Origin: Shewanella frigidimarina
GTDB lineage: Bacteria > Pseudomonadota > Gammaproteobacteria > Enterobacterales > Shewanellaceae
Direction: 5' to 3'
NCBI RefSeq assembly: GCF_003797125.1
Contig: NZ_RKKE01000003.1
Span: 372,001 to 436,000 of the forward strand
Length of the DNA stretch: 64,000 bases
Shown here: in pieces, positions 50,735 through 60,232 of the stretch
How the letters are laid out: every line of letters begins with the position of its first letter
Position numbering within the stretch: position 1 is the first letter of the stretch
Notes under the pieces: model-generated
Database searches by the model: none
What the model was told of the DNA's origin: nothing
What the model saw: the letters and a program-made list of their open reading frames with translations, nothing else
Translations under genes and position numbers: made by a program

Positions 50735-52288
50735 ATGAAAGCAAACTTGATTATTATAGCTGGCAGTATGCTGGCTATAACGGGGTGCCAGACACTCCAT
50801 ACTGCAGAGCCAAGTTCTGATAGTACAACCCAGACTGTTACAGCTAACGCTAAAAACAAAAAATCAGCGACCGTAACCCTTGAGCAAATTGAAGAACAAG
50901 TTGCTCAAGTTAACGATTTATGGCTCAGGATCAGCAACCAAATGCGCTTTCCTGTTGTCGATAATGCTTTGGTTGCTCAGTACCGCCAATGGTACATCGA
51001 TAATCCTATGCATTTAGAAATCGTGACTCAACGTGCTCAGCCATATCTGTATTACATTGTTGAACAGTTAAAAAAACGCAATTTACCTTTAGAGCTAGCA
51101 TTGCTGCCTATTGTTGAAAGTGGTTTTGACCCACTAGCCCATTCACCAAGTGATGCATCGGGTTTATGGCAATTAACCTCACCAACGGCCATGTCGTTTG
51201 GCGTAAAGACAAATTGGTGGTATGACGGACGCCGTGATGTTGCCTCATCGACAAAAGCAGCTTTAGATTTAATGGAATACCTTTACGCCAAAATGGATCA
51301 CAATTGGTTATATACCATTGCCGCTTATAACTCTGGTGAAGGTCGAATATTCAATGCCATAAAACATAACCAAGCCCGCGGAAAATCGACAGATTTCTGG
51401 TCATTATCGCTGCCAAGAGAAACCGCTCACTATGTCCCCCAGTTATTAGCATTGGCAGATGTCATTAAACATGCAGATAAGTACGGCATCAATTTAACGC
51501 CTATAGATAACTCACCTCAAATAGAGGTAGTCGATATTGAAAGCCAACTCGACATTAATTTAGCGGCTGATTTGGCTCAAATTGACATAAATGATTTAAA
51601 AGCGATTAATCCAGGTTTAAAGCGCTGGGCAACAGCCCCACAAGGTCCACATCAATTGATTGTGCCTAGTGATAAAGCGGCATCCTTTAAACGAGCATTA
51701 GCCACTATTGAACCAAACTCCCGTATTAACTGGGTTCGTTATAAAATTAAGTCTGGTGATAGCATCAGTGAAATTGCCGACCAATTTGAAACCACGGCTA
51801 CATTAATAAGAAGCAGTAACGGTATTAAAGGCAATAATATTATTGCTGGTCGATTTTTAATTATTCCTGTTGCGGCAAAAGATCCAGATTTAGCCACCAT
51901 GACCGCAGACCAAGTACTGGCACGCAAAACGGTGGTCAAATCAAGCCCAAACAAGCAAGCTTATATCATTAAATCTGGTGATTCATTATGGAAGATAGCG
52001 CAGTCACAGCAAGTGACTGTCGCACAATTAATGAAATGGAATAATCTTAAAAAACAATCCACGTTAGCCATCGGTAAATCATTAGTTATTTTTCCTAATG
52101 AAGTCGCCATTAACACTGCAAGCAATGATAAAACGGTTAGCTATCGCGTCCAATCAGGTGACTCTTTAGCGCGTATAGCACTTAAATATAAGGTTACCGT
52201 TGCAGAGTTAATCGAATGGAACAGTTTACAAAATAGTAAATTGATCCAACCTGGACAGATACTGAAACTGATTGTGACCAATAGCTAG
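50735..52288 (+). CDS. mltD: Membrane-bound lytic murein transglycosylase D
   Basis: MltD is an outer-membrane lipoprotein that cleaves peptidoglycan glycan strands, releasing anhydromuropeptides. The 517-residue product (ATG at 50735) has a lipobox I-T-G-C, an SLT domain (about 100-220) with catalytic Glu in L-P-I-V-E-S-G-F and S-G-L-W-Q-L/A-Y-N-S-G-E-G, and three LysM repeats with Y-x-I-K-S-G-D-S at about 330, 400 and 460. A GTG start at 50723 lies too close to its GAGG. Terminator follows. Confidence 0.95.
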   Translation: MKANLIIIAGSMLAITGCQTLHTAEPSSDSTTQTVTANAKNKKSATVTLEQIEEQVAQVNDLWLRISNQMRFPVVDNALVAQYRQWYIDNPMHLEIVTQRAQPYLYYIVEQLKKRNLPLELALLPIVESGFDPLAHSPSDASGLWQLTSPTAMSFGVKTNWWYDGRRDVASSTKAALDLMEYLYAKMDHNWLYTIAAYNSGEGRIFNAIKHNQARGKSTDFWSLSLPRETAHYVPQLLALADVIKHADKYGINLTPIDNSPQIEVVDIESQLDINLAADLAQIDINDLKAINPGLKRWATAPQGPHQLIVPSDKAASFKRALATIEPNSRINWVRYKIKSGDSISEIADQFETTATLIRSSNGIKGNNIIAGRFLIIPVAAKDPDLATMTADQVLARKTVVKSSPNKQAYIIKSGDSLWKIAQSQQVTVAQLMKWNNLKKQSTLAIGKSLVIFPNEVAINTASNDKTVSYRVQSGDSLARIALKYKVTVAELIEWNSLQNSKLIQPGQILKLIVTNS

Positions 52289-52540
52289 TTAGCTTTGCCT
52301 ATAAGGGACTGTAACTCAACAAAGGTTATTGGTATTAGAATCGCTATTGGTATGAATTAAATACTCAGTTAAATTCAGCCATAAAAAACGGACAAGTTAT
52401 TACTTGTCCGTTTTTTATGGCATAACATTAATAAATCAACTGTTTCGCAGTGTTCAATAATTTGATTAGGCTAACCATACTGCCATTACAGCACATTACT
52501 ATCCATTTTTAACCTAGTTAACCTCAACTGGGATAATAAA
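52289..52540. other. First part of the mltD-asmA convergent gap
   Basis: The 523-base gap 52289-52811 holds a bidirectional terminator, copy B of the structured element and a second hairpin next to asmA, all listed separately. Nothing else is visible in the remainder. Confidence 0.5.
52383..52416. terminator. Bidirectional terminator after mltD
   Basis: A 10-bp core stem ACGGACAAGT/ACTTGTCCGT, extended by flanking A and T runs, with TATT loop and TTTTTT tail, 95 bases past the mltD stop. Confidence 0.88.
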
Positions 52541-52715
52541 CGTTTATCAAACAGTCCTTTGTATCGCTAACTGTGTTGCATTGACTTGCAATAGGCTAGC
52601 TATTGACGTACCAATTTGCCTTATTAGCAAAACAAAAGACAAGTTTGATATAAAATAGGCCGAATATTGTCATTTCGACTCACATATCCCACTTCTTAAC
52701 ACGAGTTGAGGTTAG
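52541..52715. repeat. Structured intergenic element, copy B
   Basis: Related to copy A with about three quarters of bases shared in the first 90 positions (TTATCAAAC, CTTTG, GCTAAC, GTTGCA, TGCAATA, GCTAG, TATTGAC blocks in the same order). The inner hairpin TTGCA/TGCAA (52576-52591) is kept exactly. The second inner stem is reduced to ATTG/CAAT (52602-52615) and the outer stem to GCTAA/TTAGC (52566-52628). Confidence 0.7.
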
Positions 52716-52757
52716 TTAACTGCATACCATATAGCAGTAACAAAAGCCGCTTTGGAC

Positions 52758-52794
52758 AAGGCTGTAGTCCTCATATCGAATCATCTACAGCCTT
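52758..52794 (-). terminator. Hairpin at the 3' end of asmA
   Basis: A 10-bp perfect stem AAGGCTGTAG/CTACAGCCTT with a 17-base loop, 18 bases beyond the asmA stop. The T tail on the minus strand is poor (TTGTCC), so function as a terminator is uncertain. Confidence 0.45.
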
Positions 52795-52811
52795 TGTTAT
52801 TAATGGATGAT

Positions 52812-54632
52812 TTAAATTCCAAGCTTCTTAAACAATCCTTCTTTTAGCTTTTCTTTGGCTTTATCTGCTTCATCTTTAAATTGGCCTTCCAATAACGCTT
52901 TGGTATCAATGCCAAACTTAGGCTCTTGGAAAGTACCTTTAATAGTTAACGGAATGTCGATACCTTTAAGAGACTCATCAGCAGCTTCGCCTTGTCCTGA
53001 TAATGACCCAACGACACTGGTTGTTAAGGTGTAATCTAACGCTTCAGTAGCAATGTTTGCCGTACCTTTACCATTTAAGCGAATTAACGGTGAAGCCATC
53101 GCTAAATCAGGGTTAGTTACAACAGCATCTTTCATGGTGAAACTTCCCGTTAAACTGGTAAAATCGGTTTTCAACTCTTCTTTCTTATCCGCCGATAAAT
53201 CACCTTTCAGCTTTTGCTGTGCGCTACGGATCATCTGTGGAATGTTAACTCCATACAATGATCCATCTGCTACTTCAAACTTACCCACGGCATTAAGATT
53301 GTTTTTAAGATTATCGACAATCAAACTGGCACCACTACCTTTAACTTCAAAACTCGCTGTTCCAGAAAGCAAATCTACTTCAGCGGCATCGGTTAATAAC
53401 GGACGAATTTGCACCCCAGTCAACTTTTTATCAAACACATAAGTTGGTACCGCTTTACGACCATCAAGCTTAGCGCTAAGTGCTAGCTTACCTTCATATA
53501 AATCGGCAGTCAGCGACGACAACGTTAATACGCCTTTATTAACGGCCATTTTCATTTGCCAATTTTGCGTTAGCATATTACTGACTTTAATTGATTTAGC
53601 GGTTAAGTTTAGGGTTAAATCGACACTCTTTAATCCCGACAAATCAGGTTCTTTGCTTGGTGAAGTTTCGGGAGTTGCCTCATTTTCTTTGGCATCGCCT
53701 TCTTGCTTTGGCAGTAATGCATCGACATCAATATCACCAACATCAAGATTCATCGCAATTTTAGGAATGCTATTACCATAGTTGATCTTAATATCGCCAG
53801 TGGCGGCTAAGTCCATAGCTGACATTTTAGTCAATTGCAGCTCAATGGTTTTTGCATCTAATGCCATCTTCATTTGTGTACTCAGCTCAGCGGTAATCGC
53901 TTTGCCTGGCAAACTATCGCCTTGGGCTTTATGCACCATGTCAAAATCATTAATCGTGACATTCTGTAATGCTTGGTCGACTTTAATTTTGCCTTGTCCA
54001 GATGACGCTAACTGCATATCAGGCAGTGTCGCTGAAAACTCGTAAGCAAAATCAGCGAATTGTCCTAGGCTGAACTGTCCTAAAGTAAAACTTTTTAGAC
54101 TGAAAGTTTGAGTCGTATTGCTGGCCATATCAATAATATTGATATTCGTATTGGTAAGTTCAATACCGCCAATATCTAACGTCTGTAAAGACATTGCCTC
54201 TGAATTGCTTGAGGTTGATTGTGGTTTTTCTGCCGATGTTTCAGCAGTCAAACCATCAAAACTAGTCTTGCCGTCTTTTTGAGTGACTAAGTTAAGTGTT
54301 AAGCCATCTAGCTTTAATAAATCAACTTCAATTTGTTGGCTAAACAATGGCATCAACGCCACATTGGCCACGGCCTCATTAACATCAAGCATCGAAGCGG
54401 GCGTAAACCCATTTGGGTTCGATAACGAAATGCCCCCGAGCTTGATGCCTAAAGATGGAAACACGCTCCAGCTTAAATCTTGGCTGATTTGTAAGTCACG
54501 GCCAGTTTGTTTTTTTACCGCATCAACAATTTGCGGTTTAAAATTATTTAAATCGAAAAACATTGTGAGGTAGACGGTTATACCGACCACTATGGTTAGC
54601 ACTATCGCTAACAACCACTTTACTACTTTCAT
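52812..54632 (-). CDS. asmA: AsmA-family protein
   Basis: AsmA-like proteins are inner-membrane-anchored periplasmic proteins linked to outer-membrane assembly and phospholipid transport. The 606-residue product has an N-terminal helix (about 5-25), the conserved F-D-L-N-N-F-K-P-Q-I start, an AsmA N-terminal domain (G-R-D-L-x-I..L-S-W-S-V-F-P-S-L-G-I), a Glu/Ser-rich middle and the AsmA_2 C-terminal region (G-T-A-S-F-E-V-K-G-S-G; L-Y-G-V-N-I). E. coli AsmA is 617 residues. It lies 25 bases downstream of rraA on the same strand. Confidence 0.88.
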   Translation of the reverse strand: MKVVKWLLAIVLTIVVGITVYLTMFFDLNNFKPQIVDAVKKQTGRDLQISQDLSWSVFPSLGIKLGGISLSNPNGFTPASMLDVNEAVANVALMPLFSQQIEVDLLKLDGLTLNLVTQKDGKTSFDGLTAETSAEKPQSTSSNSEAMSLQTLDIGGIELTNTNINIIDMASNTTQTFSLKSFTLGQFSLGQFADFAYEFSATLPDMQLASSGQGKIKVDQALQNVTINDFDMVHKAQGDSLPGKAITAELSTQMKMALDAKTIELQLTKMSAMDLAATGDIKINYGNSIPKIAMNLDVGDIDVDALLPKQEGDAKENEATPETSPSKEPDLSGLKSVDLTLNLTAKSIKVSNMLTQNWQMKMAVNKGVLTLSSLTADLYEGKLALSAKLDGRKAVPTYVFDKKLTGVQIRPLLTDAAEVDLLSGTASFEVKGSGASLIVDNLKNNLNAVGKFEVADGSLYGVNIPQMIRSAQQKLKGDLSADKKEELKTDFTSLTGSFTMKDAVVTNPDLAMASPLIRLNGKGTANIATEALDYTLTTSVVGSLSGQGEAADESLKGIDIPLTIKGTFQEPKFGIDTKALLEGQFKDEADKAKEKLKEGLFKKLGI

Positions 54633-54657
54633 TTTTGCTTCCTTGTCTGTCGCTACT

Positions 54658-55152
54658 TTAAGCTAAAATAGCTAAATCCAGTGCCTGCCTACTGACAGCA
54701 ACACCATTTAAATCAGCGTAGATCATCATTCCAGGAAAAATACTGATGCCAGCAATCTCGATTGTGACATTGACCTCACCTACGTCTTTTTTGTCTGTTT
54801 TAATGGGATTAGTGCCTAAAGCTTGCACACCAATTAGCATAGTGTTGATGGTTCCAGCGTCGCGAATACAACCATTGATGATAATACCTTCCCAACCATT
54901 ATCGCATGCATTTAAGGCTATCATGTCACCAAGCAATGCTCGTCTTGTTGAGCCACCACCGTCAACAACTAATACTTTACCGTGACCCTTTTTGGCTAAT
55001 TCAGATTTTACTTTTGAATTGTCTTCAAAACATTTAACGGTCACGACTTCACCGTAGAATATCGATTTTGCACCAAATGCTTTCCATGGATTTGACAACA
55101 ACGTCAATTGTTCAGGGTAGTGATCAAATAAGTCTGGCAATAGATCTAACAT
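54658..55152 (-). CDS. rraA: Ribonuclease E activity regulator RraA
   Basis: RraA binds RNase E and inhibits mRNA decay; the fold is that of aldolase-like HMG/CHA proteins. The 164-residue product has the family pattern F-x-D-N-S-x-V, V-V-D-G-G-G-S, A-L-L-G-D, G-x-I-I-N-G-C-I-R-D and P-I-K-T-D-K-K-D-V-G-E. Length is close to E. coli RraA (161). It may be cotranscribed with asmA. Tandem repeats lie at its promoter. Confidence 0.93.
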   Translation of the reverse strand: MLDLLPDLFDHYPEQLTLLSNPWKAFGAKSIFYGEVVTVKCFEDNSKVKSELAKKGHGKVLVVDGGGSTRRALLGDMIALNACDNGWEGIIINGCIRDAGTINTMLIGVQALGTNPIKTDKKDVGEVNVTIEIAGISIFPGMMIYADLNGVAVSRQALDLAILA

Positions 55153-55205
55153 GACTCCTCCTTGTAGATCAAAATCTTAGGTTACCGAGAATGAGTATAT
55201 TCAAC

Positions 55206-55287
55206 AAGTATTGTTAACGATATATTATTACACTCAGAAAGTATTGTTAACGATATATTATTACACTCAGAAAGTATCGTTAACTTA
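55206..55287. repeat. 33-bp direct repeats upstream of rraA
   Basis: Two perfect 33-bp units and a third partial one, with GTATTGTTAAC starts at 55208, 55241 and (GTATCGTTAAC) 55274. Each unit contains the near-palindrome TTGTTAACGATA. The spacing of 33 bp is close to three helical turns, so bound proteins would lie on one face. They fall between the divergent rraA and 104-residue gene. Confidence 0.9.
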
Positions 55288-55378
55288 GTATATCAACACA
55301 TCCACAAATCAAGTAAAAGAGTGACTTATTCAATAAAAATGAATATAATTTCTAAAAATAACGTAGAAAATCATACTT

Positions 55379-55693
55379 ATGAGTGAAGATTTAAATTTAC
55401 AGAAAATGATGGATGCGTTTGATGAGCTAGATTTCGAACAACGCACAACCACAAACCTTGAAAATGCCCGTAATAAGCAGCAAATGACAGCGTATATTGA
55501 GTCGTTAGATTTTAGCCTGCGCCGTTTATTAATTTTGCAAGACACGGTAAATACCATTGTTGAGCAAAAACAAGTAAACCTGCTTAAACAAGAGCATATT
55601 CAAACTTATAAAACTAAAATTATTAACCTCTCACGCCAGTACAATATCTCATATCAAGATGTCATCAATATAATGGTGCAAATATCACGTTAA
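55379..55693 (+). CDS. Small hypothetical cytoplasmic protein
   Basis: This 104-residue, largely helical protein is rich in Gln, Asn and Leu with heptad-like spacing (M-M-D-A-F-D-E-L; R-R-L-L-I-L-Q-D-T-V-N-T-I-V). I recognise no domain. There is no signal sequence or membrane helix. The upstream ribosome site is weak. It is divergent from rraA and shares the repeat-containing promoter region. Codon use looks like its neighbours, so I treat it as a real gene at moderate confidence. Confidence 0.55.
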   Translation: MSEDLNLQKMMDAFDELDFEQRTTTNLENARNKQQMTAYIESLDFSLRRLLILQDTVNTIVEQKQVNLLKQEHIQTYKTKIINLSRQYNISYQDVINIMVQISR

Positions 55694-55910
55694 TAACGAT
55701 TAACTAATTGAATCAACTTCGTAAAGAAAATGAATTTATTCTCATTCTGCAATATTAAACTTGTTATGTGATTTGCTCACAAGGTGTTTTCGCTTGGTGC
55801 TTGTCATACGAGTAACAGTCTTAATTTAACTAAAAATACTGTAGATAGTAAATGAGAGATTCAGTGAGATAGAGAACATTTAGACATCGTTGATTATCGC
55901 TAACGGAAGC

Positions 55911-55943
55911 TAGTCAGGCTAATTGAATTAATCAACCTGACTA
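55911..55943. terminator. Stem-loop between the small gene and the chemoreceptor gene
   Basis: TAGTCAGG/CCTGACTA (8 bp) with an inner TTGA/TCAA. It lies 9 bases from the chemoreceptor stop. Neither side has a strong T run. Confidence 0.4.
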
Positions 55944-55951
55944 TCAGTGGG

Positions 55952-57601
55952 CTATTTTACTTTAAATTGATCCACAAGTTGATGTAACTGAATTGCACCT
56001 TGTTCGATACCTATACTGCCTTTATTAATGAGCTCATTCTGAGTTCGGTTTTCTAACGACATATCATTGATGCGAGTAATATTCATATTCAGTTCGCCAA
56101 TAACAGTGCTTTGCTCGTCTGTGGCTGCTGCTATTTGAACATTCATTTGCGATATTTGCTCAATTGAAGACTTAATATTTTCAAGCGCAACTACAACTTG
56201 TTGAGTTTCATTGACCGTTTCAGATGATTTAACTTTAGCCCTAGCAACAGAAGCATTAACACTGTCAATGGCACTTCTGATTGCGTCGATGATAAGATTA
56301 ATTTCACTTGTTGAAGCTTGAGTTCGGCTAGCAAGCGTTCGAACTTCATCAGCAACAACAGCAAAACCACGACCAGCCTCACCTGCTCTAGCGGCTTCGA
56401 TGGCAGCATTCAACGCTAACAAATTAGTTTGATCTGCTATTCCCACAATCACATCCAGAATTTGACCAATCTTACTTGAACTTACTTGTAAGCCTTTAGC
56501 AACCTCTTCTGTCGCGGCTAATTCACTGGATAATTCAGATATTTTTTTCATTGCATTATCAACAACGTTAGCAGATTTGTCTGCCTCTTTATCAGCATGG
56601 TGGGTACTGTCTGCTGCCAGTTGCGCATTAGAAGCCACTTCTGATGCGGTCATCGACATTTCATTTATCGCGGTTGCCACATTCTCAGTTTCGGCTTGCA
56701 CATTGGATGAAATTTGATTGGCCTGTTGTGCAATCGTCGACATATTTTGTGCTAAGCGACTCGATTCATCAACCGAATGGCTGACAGAAATAATGACTTT
56801 CTGGATTTTATCAATAAAGGCATTGAAATGATGTGCGATTTGTTTGAGTTCATCATTACCCTCTTCAGACAAACGTAAGGTCAAGTCCCCCTCGCCCTTG
56901 GCAATGTTTTTAAACGCACTAATGGTTTCAATCATTGGCCCTGAAATACTGCGAATGATAAAAAACAGCAGTAAGATGACTGGCAGCCAAACCAGTGCCA
57001 ATAACAATAAGTATTGCGTAATAAATTGGTTTTTATCATTTTGAATGTCATCGACATAGATACCCGTCCCGATAATCCATCCCCAGGGTCTAAAACGCTT
57101 GACCACTGACATTTTTGGACTGGGTTGTTCCTGTTGTGGTTTGTTCCACATATAATCTACTCGTGCCGAATCCTGCTGTTCGGTACGTAGGATCATTTGT
57201 TCAAACAGCTTAACGCCATTTGGATCTTGCATTGCTAATACCTTGGTATTCACTAATTGCTTAGCAAAAGCATGTTGGATCATCGTCCCTTGAGTATCAA
57301 TACTGAAATAATACTCATTGCCTGAATAGCGTAATTTATCAATTGCCGCCAAAGCCATGACTTTGGCCTCATCTTCGCTCAGGCTTCCAGACTGAGCATC
57401 TTGATAATATTTATCCGCGATGGTGGTAGCGATGTCTACCAAAGCATTCAGTTTGGCTTCTTTCTCATTAATTAACACGTTTTCAACTCGTGTTAATGAA
57501 AACCAGAACACGATAACAGTAGCAATGATCGCTAATGCCAACATTCCTAATAAACGGTTTGCAATTGTCGTTTTACGAAAAAACATATTAATTGGGTTCA
57601 T
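55952..57601 (-). CDS. Methyl-accepting chemotaxis protein with a Cache domain
   Basis: The 549-residue chemoreceptor has helices at about 13-33 and 195-217 around a periplasmic single-Cache domain ([30 protein letters not shown]). A HAMP segment and the signalling hairpin follow, with the near-invariant A-A-R-A-G-E[13 protein letters not shown] at about 400. It lacks a C-terminal CheR-tethering pentapeptide. The D-P-N-G and G-W-I-I-G-T-G motifs are shared with receptors for small carboxylates; the ligand is not known. The TTGTTAACGATA motif seen at rraA occurs about 140 bases upstream. Confidence 0.93.
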   Translation of the reverse strand: MNPINMFFRKTTIANRLLGMLALAIIATVIVFWFSLTRVENVLINEKEAKLNALVDIATTIADKYYQDAQSGSLSEDEAKVMALAAIDKLRYSGNEYYFSIDTQGTMIQHAFAKQLVNTKVLAMQDPNGVKLFEQMILRTEQQDSARVDYMWNKPQQEQPSPKMSVVKRFRPWGWIIGTGIYVDDIQNDKNQFITQYLLLLALVWLPVILLLFFIIRSISGPMIETISAFKNIAKGEGDLTLRLSEEGNDELKQIAHHFNAFIDKIQKVIISVSHSVDESSRLAQNMSTIAQQANQISSNVQAETENVATAINEMSMTASEVASNAQLAADSTHHADKEADKSANVVDNAMKKISELSSELAATEEVAKGLQVSSSKIGQILDVIVGIADQTNLLALNAAIEAARAGEAGRGFAVVADEVRTLASRTQASTSEINLIIDAIRSAIDSVNASVARAKVKSSETVNETQQVVVALENIKSSIEQISQMNVQIAAATDEQSTVIGELNMNITRINDMSLENRTQNELINKGSIGIEQGAIQLHQLVDQFKVK

Positions 57602-57910
57602 ACAGGCACCATGACATTATGATTATTATTAAAATGGTTATGAGATGAAAACTGACACGAACTCAGCAATGTTAGTTATAGTATAAAATATGATCAGTAA
57701 TAGAACTGTTTTATCACTGAGGTGTTTTGTTTAGAAGTTGTTAACGATAGTGCTTTACTACCGGTAAATATAGTAGACTTTGTTATAATTGTTAAAAATG
57801 GCCATTTAGTTTTTTCATGCTGAATCTATTGTAATAATGCAGCTTGATCCGGTTCAATATGCCAAGCGATATTTCTGCTCTATAGCATTCCTATGCCGTA
57901 ATAAAGCTTA
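57602..57910. other. Gap between the chemoreceptor and LysR genes
   Basis: A 309-base AT-rich stretch with a TTGTTAACGATA motif at 57738-57749 and a small inverted repeat GTAATAA/TTATTAC at 57898-57914 overlapping the LysR gene's stop. It should include the chemoreceptor promoter; no gene is visible. Confidence 0.5.
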
Positions 57911-58837
57911 TTACTTCGCAATAATAGCCTGCTCGATTTGTGCTCTTAACCAAACAAAAGCGGGATCCGTTTCAGTATTCATGTGCCAGTATAAATGAGT
58001 ATCAATGTCCGGTAGTTCAAATGGCATGGTGCACACATGTAAATCTGGATGTATAAACTGCTCCGCTATAGAGCGCGGTAAAGTCAACATTAAAGGCGAC
58101 CCGATGACAATTTTAGCAGCGGTTTGGTAACTCTGGCATCGGTATTTAATGTGCCGATTTACACCTTGTTGTTGTAACAATATATCTTCCATCACTCGAC
58201 CAATAGGTCTGCTTGATACGGCTACATGTTCAGCATTAGCATAATCAGTCGGAGTCAATTTGGTACTAGGCTCTAAATACATTGCATGTTGTCGACGGTC
58301 TATCAACACACAAAATGGATCTGACAATAGGGTTTTGTGAGCTAAAGGGGCATTCACCGCTCGCGCAACATCAATGGCTAAATCCACCTCCCCATTGGCT
58401 AACTGACGCGCTATATTTTCCCGAGATAATGACATACTGGCTATTTTCGCATGCGGAATTAACTTCACAACTTGCTTAATCAGCGTTGGCATTATTTGGC
58501 TTTCTAGCGCTTCATGAATGGCTATTTTAAAAGTTTGCTCCGTAGTAAGCGGGTCAAATTCACCACATTGCTGCAGTACTTGCCTTATTCGATTTAGCGC
58601 ACTAATAAGTTGCGGAGCCATACGTTGACAAGCTGCTGTTGGTTGCATTTGCAGACCTTGGCGTACAAACAGCGGGTCGTTTAACACTAAACGTAATCGT
58701 TTTATCGCATGGCTCACTGCTGAAGGCGTTATAAACAACGACTTTGACGCTAAAGTCATGTTTTGCTCCAAATAAAGAGCTTCAAATATTTTTAACAAAT
58801 TAAGGTCAAGTTGCTGAATTGCTTTGGTATCTGCCAT
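57911..58837 (-). CDS. LysR-family transcriptional regulator of the adjacent acyl-CoA genes
   Basis: The 308-residue product (ATG at 58837, M-A-D-T-K-A-I-Q-Q-L) has a LysR helix-turn-helix (L-N-L-L-K-I-F-E-A-L-Y...S-A-V-S-H-A-I-K-R-L-R) and a substrate-binding effector domain. It is divergent from the acyl-CoA dehydrogenase operon, the classical arrangement for a LysR activator of its neighbour, so control of that operon is inferred. A longer frame to 58891 adds a leader without homology. Confidence 0.88.
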   Translation of the reverse strand: MADTKAIQQLDLNLLKIFEALYLEQNMTLASKSLFITPSAVSHAIKRLRLVLNDPLFVRQGLQMQPTAACQRMAPQLISALNRIRQVLQQCGEFDPLTTEQTFKIAIHEALESQIMPTLIKQVVKLIPHAKIASMSLSRENIARQLANGEVDLAIDVARAVNAPLAHKTLLSDPFCVLIDRRQHAMYLEPSTKLTPTDYANAEHVAVSSRPIGRVMEDILLQQQGVNRHIKYRCQSYQTAAKIVIGSPLMLTLPRSIAEQFIHPDLHVCTMPFELPDIDTHLYWHMNTETDPAFVWLRAQIEQAIIAK

Positions 58838-59011
58838 TTTGGTCTCTATTGTTAAATGAATTTGCAACACACAACTATGAATAGTATTCATTGCAACCTA
58901 ACATGTTATTTCATTTTATTCACTTATATTACTGCGATATGCTAACCACACAAATAATAGCTCGGTCACGTAATCACAATAATTGTGGTTTACGTCACGC
59001 AGGATGCTTAC

Positions 59012-60232
59012 ATGAATATCTACGCTACAGAAAAATCACAACAATATTTAGCGAAAGTAACCTCATTTATTAATGACAAAATTTTACCCATTGAAGCAGA
59101 ATTGTTTGCAGAAAATAGACGCCTTAATCACAGTAGCGACTGGACTCAATGGCAATTATTACCGCAAATAGAAGCGCTTAAAGCACAAGCAAAAGCAGAG
59201 GGGTTATGGAATTTATTTCTGCCTGATGCCGAATTAGGTAAAGGGTTAACCTGTGTTGAATATGCCCCTTTGGCTGAAGAAATGGGACGCTCAATTTTAG
59301 CACCCGAAATTTTTAACTGTAATGCACCCGATACCGGCAACATGGAGGTGCTTTATCACTTTGGTGATAAGCAACAGCAGCAACAATGGTTAACGCCGCT
59401 ACTTGCTGGTGAAATACGCTCAGTATTTGCGATGACAGAACCTGATGTCGCCTCATCGGATGCCACTAATATGCAAGCTACCATCATTGAAGACGGTGAT
59501 GATGTAGTGATTAATGGCCGTAAATGGTGGTCAACGGGTTTAGGTCATCCAAACTGTAAAGTAATGATCTTTATGGGCTTGTCACATAACGATGCACCTA
59601 AACATCAACGTCATAGTATGGTATTAGTGCCGATGGACGCGCCTGGGGTCAGCATCACACGTATGTTAACCGCCTATGGTGATTATGATGCCCCTTATGG
59701 CCATGGAGAAATGGAACTCGTTAATGTATGTGTACCTAAAAGTAATGTCATTATGGGTTTAGGTAAAGGCTTTGAAATAGCTCAAGGTCGATTAGGCCCC
59801 GGTCGTATTCATCATTGCATGCGGGCTATTGGCGCAGCAGAACGCGCCTTATCATTAGCGATTGAGCGCGGACAATCTAGAGTTGCCTTTGGTCAACCTA
59901 TTATCAAGCTCGGTGGCAATCTTGAACGTATTGCCCAAGCGCGCATGGCAATAGAACAAGCACGATTACTGACACTGAATGCCGCATGGAAAATCGATAA
60001 CTTAGGCGTCAAGCACGCCATGACCGATATTTCGGCAATTAAAGTGGTTGTCCCAAATATGCTGACCCAAGTCGTCGACATGGCGATTCAAATGTATGGT
60101 GGCGCAGGGATTAACCATGACACACCATTAGCAGGGTTTGCAGCAATGGCCCGCAGTTTACGTTTAGCTGATGGACCGGATGAAGTGCATATGGCCATGG
60201 TGTCACGTCTTGAGTTAGCTAAGTACAAGTAA
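59012..60232 (+). CDS. Acyl-CoA dehydrogenase, ACAD10/11-like
   Basis: The 406-residue product (ATG at 59012 behind AGGA) has the three ACAD domains, with F-A-M-T-E-P-D-V-A-S-S-D (FAD contact), W-W-S-T-G at the middle domain, and C-terminal Q-M-Y-G-G-A-G-I. It belongs to the branch in which the enzyme works with an APH-like kinase, as in human ACAD10/11, on 4-hydroxyacyl-CoA substrates. The kinase is two genes downstream. Its stop overlaps the next ATG by one base. Confidence 0.85.
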   Translation: MNIYATEKSQQYLAKVTSFINDKILPIEAELFAENRRLNHSSDWTQWQLLPQIEALKAQAKAEGLWNLFLPDAELGKGLTCVEYAPLAEEMGRSILAPEIFNCNAPDTGNMEVLYHFGDKQQQQQWLTPLLAGEIRSVFAMTEPDVASSDATNMQATIIEDGDDVVINGRKWWSTGLGHPNCKVMIFMGLSHNDAPKHQRHSMVLVPMDAPGVSITRMLTAYGDYDAPYGHGEMELVNVCVPKSNVIMGLGKGFEIAQGRLGPGRIHHCMRAIGAAERALSLAIERGQSRVAFGQPIIKLGGNLERIAQARMAIEQARLLTLNAAWKIDNLGVKHAMTDISAIKVVVPNMLTQVVDMAIQMYGGAGINHDTPLAGFAAMARSLRLADGPDEVHMAMVSRLELAKYK

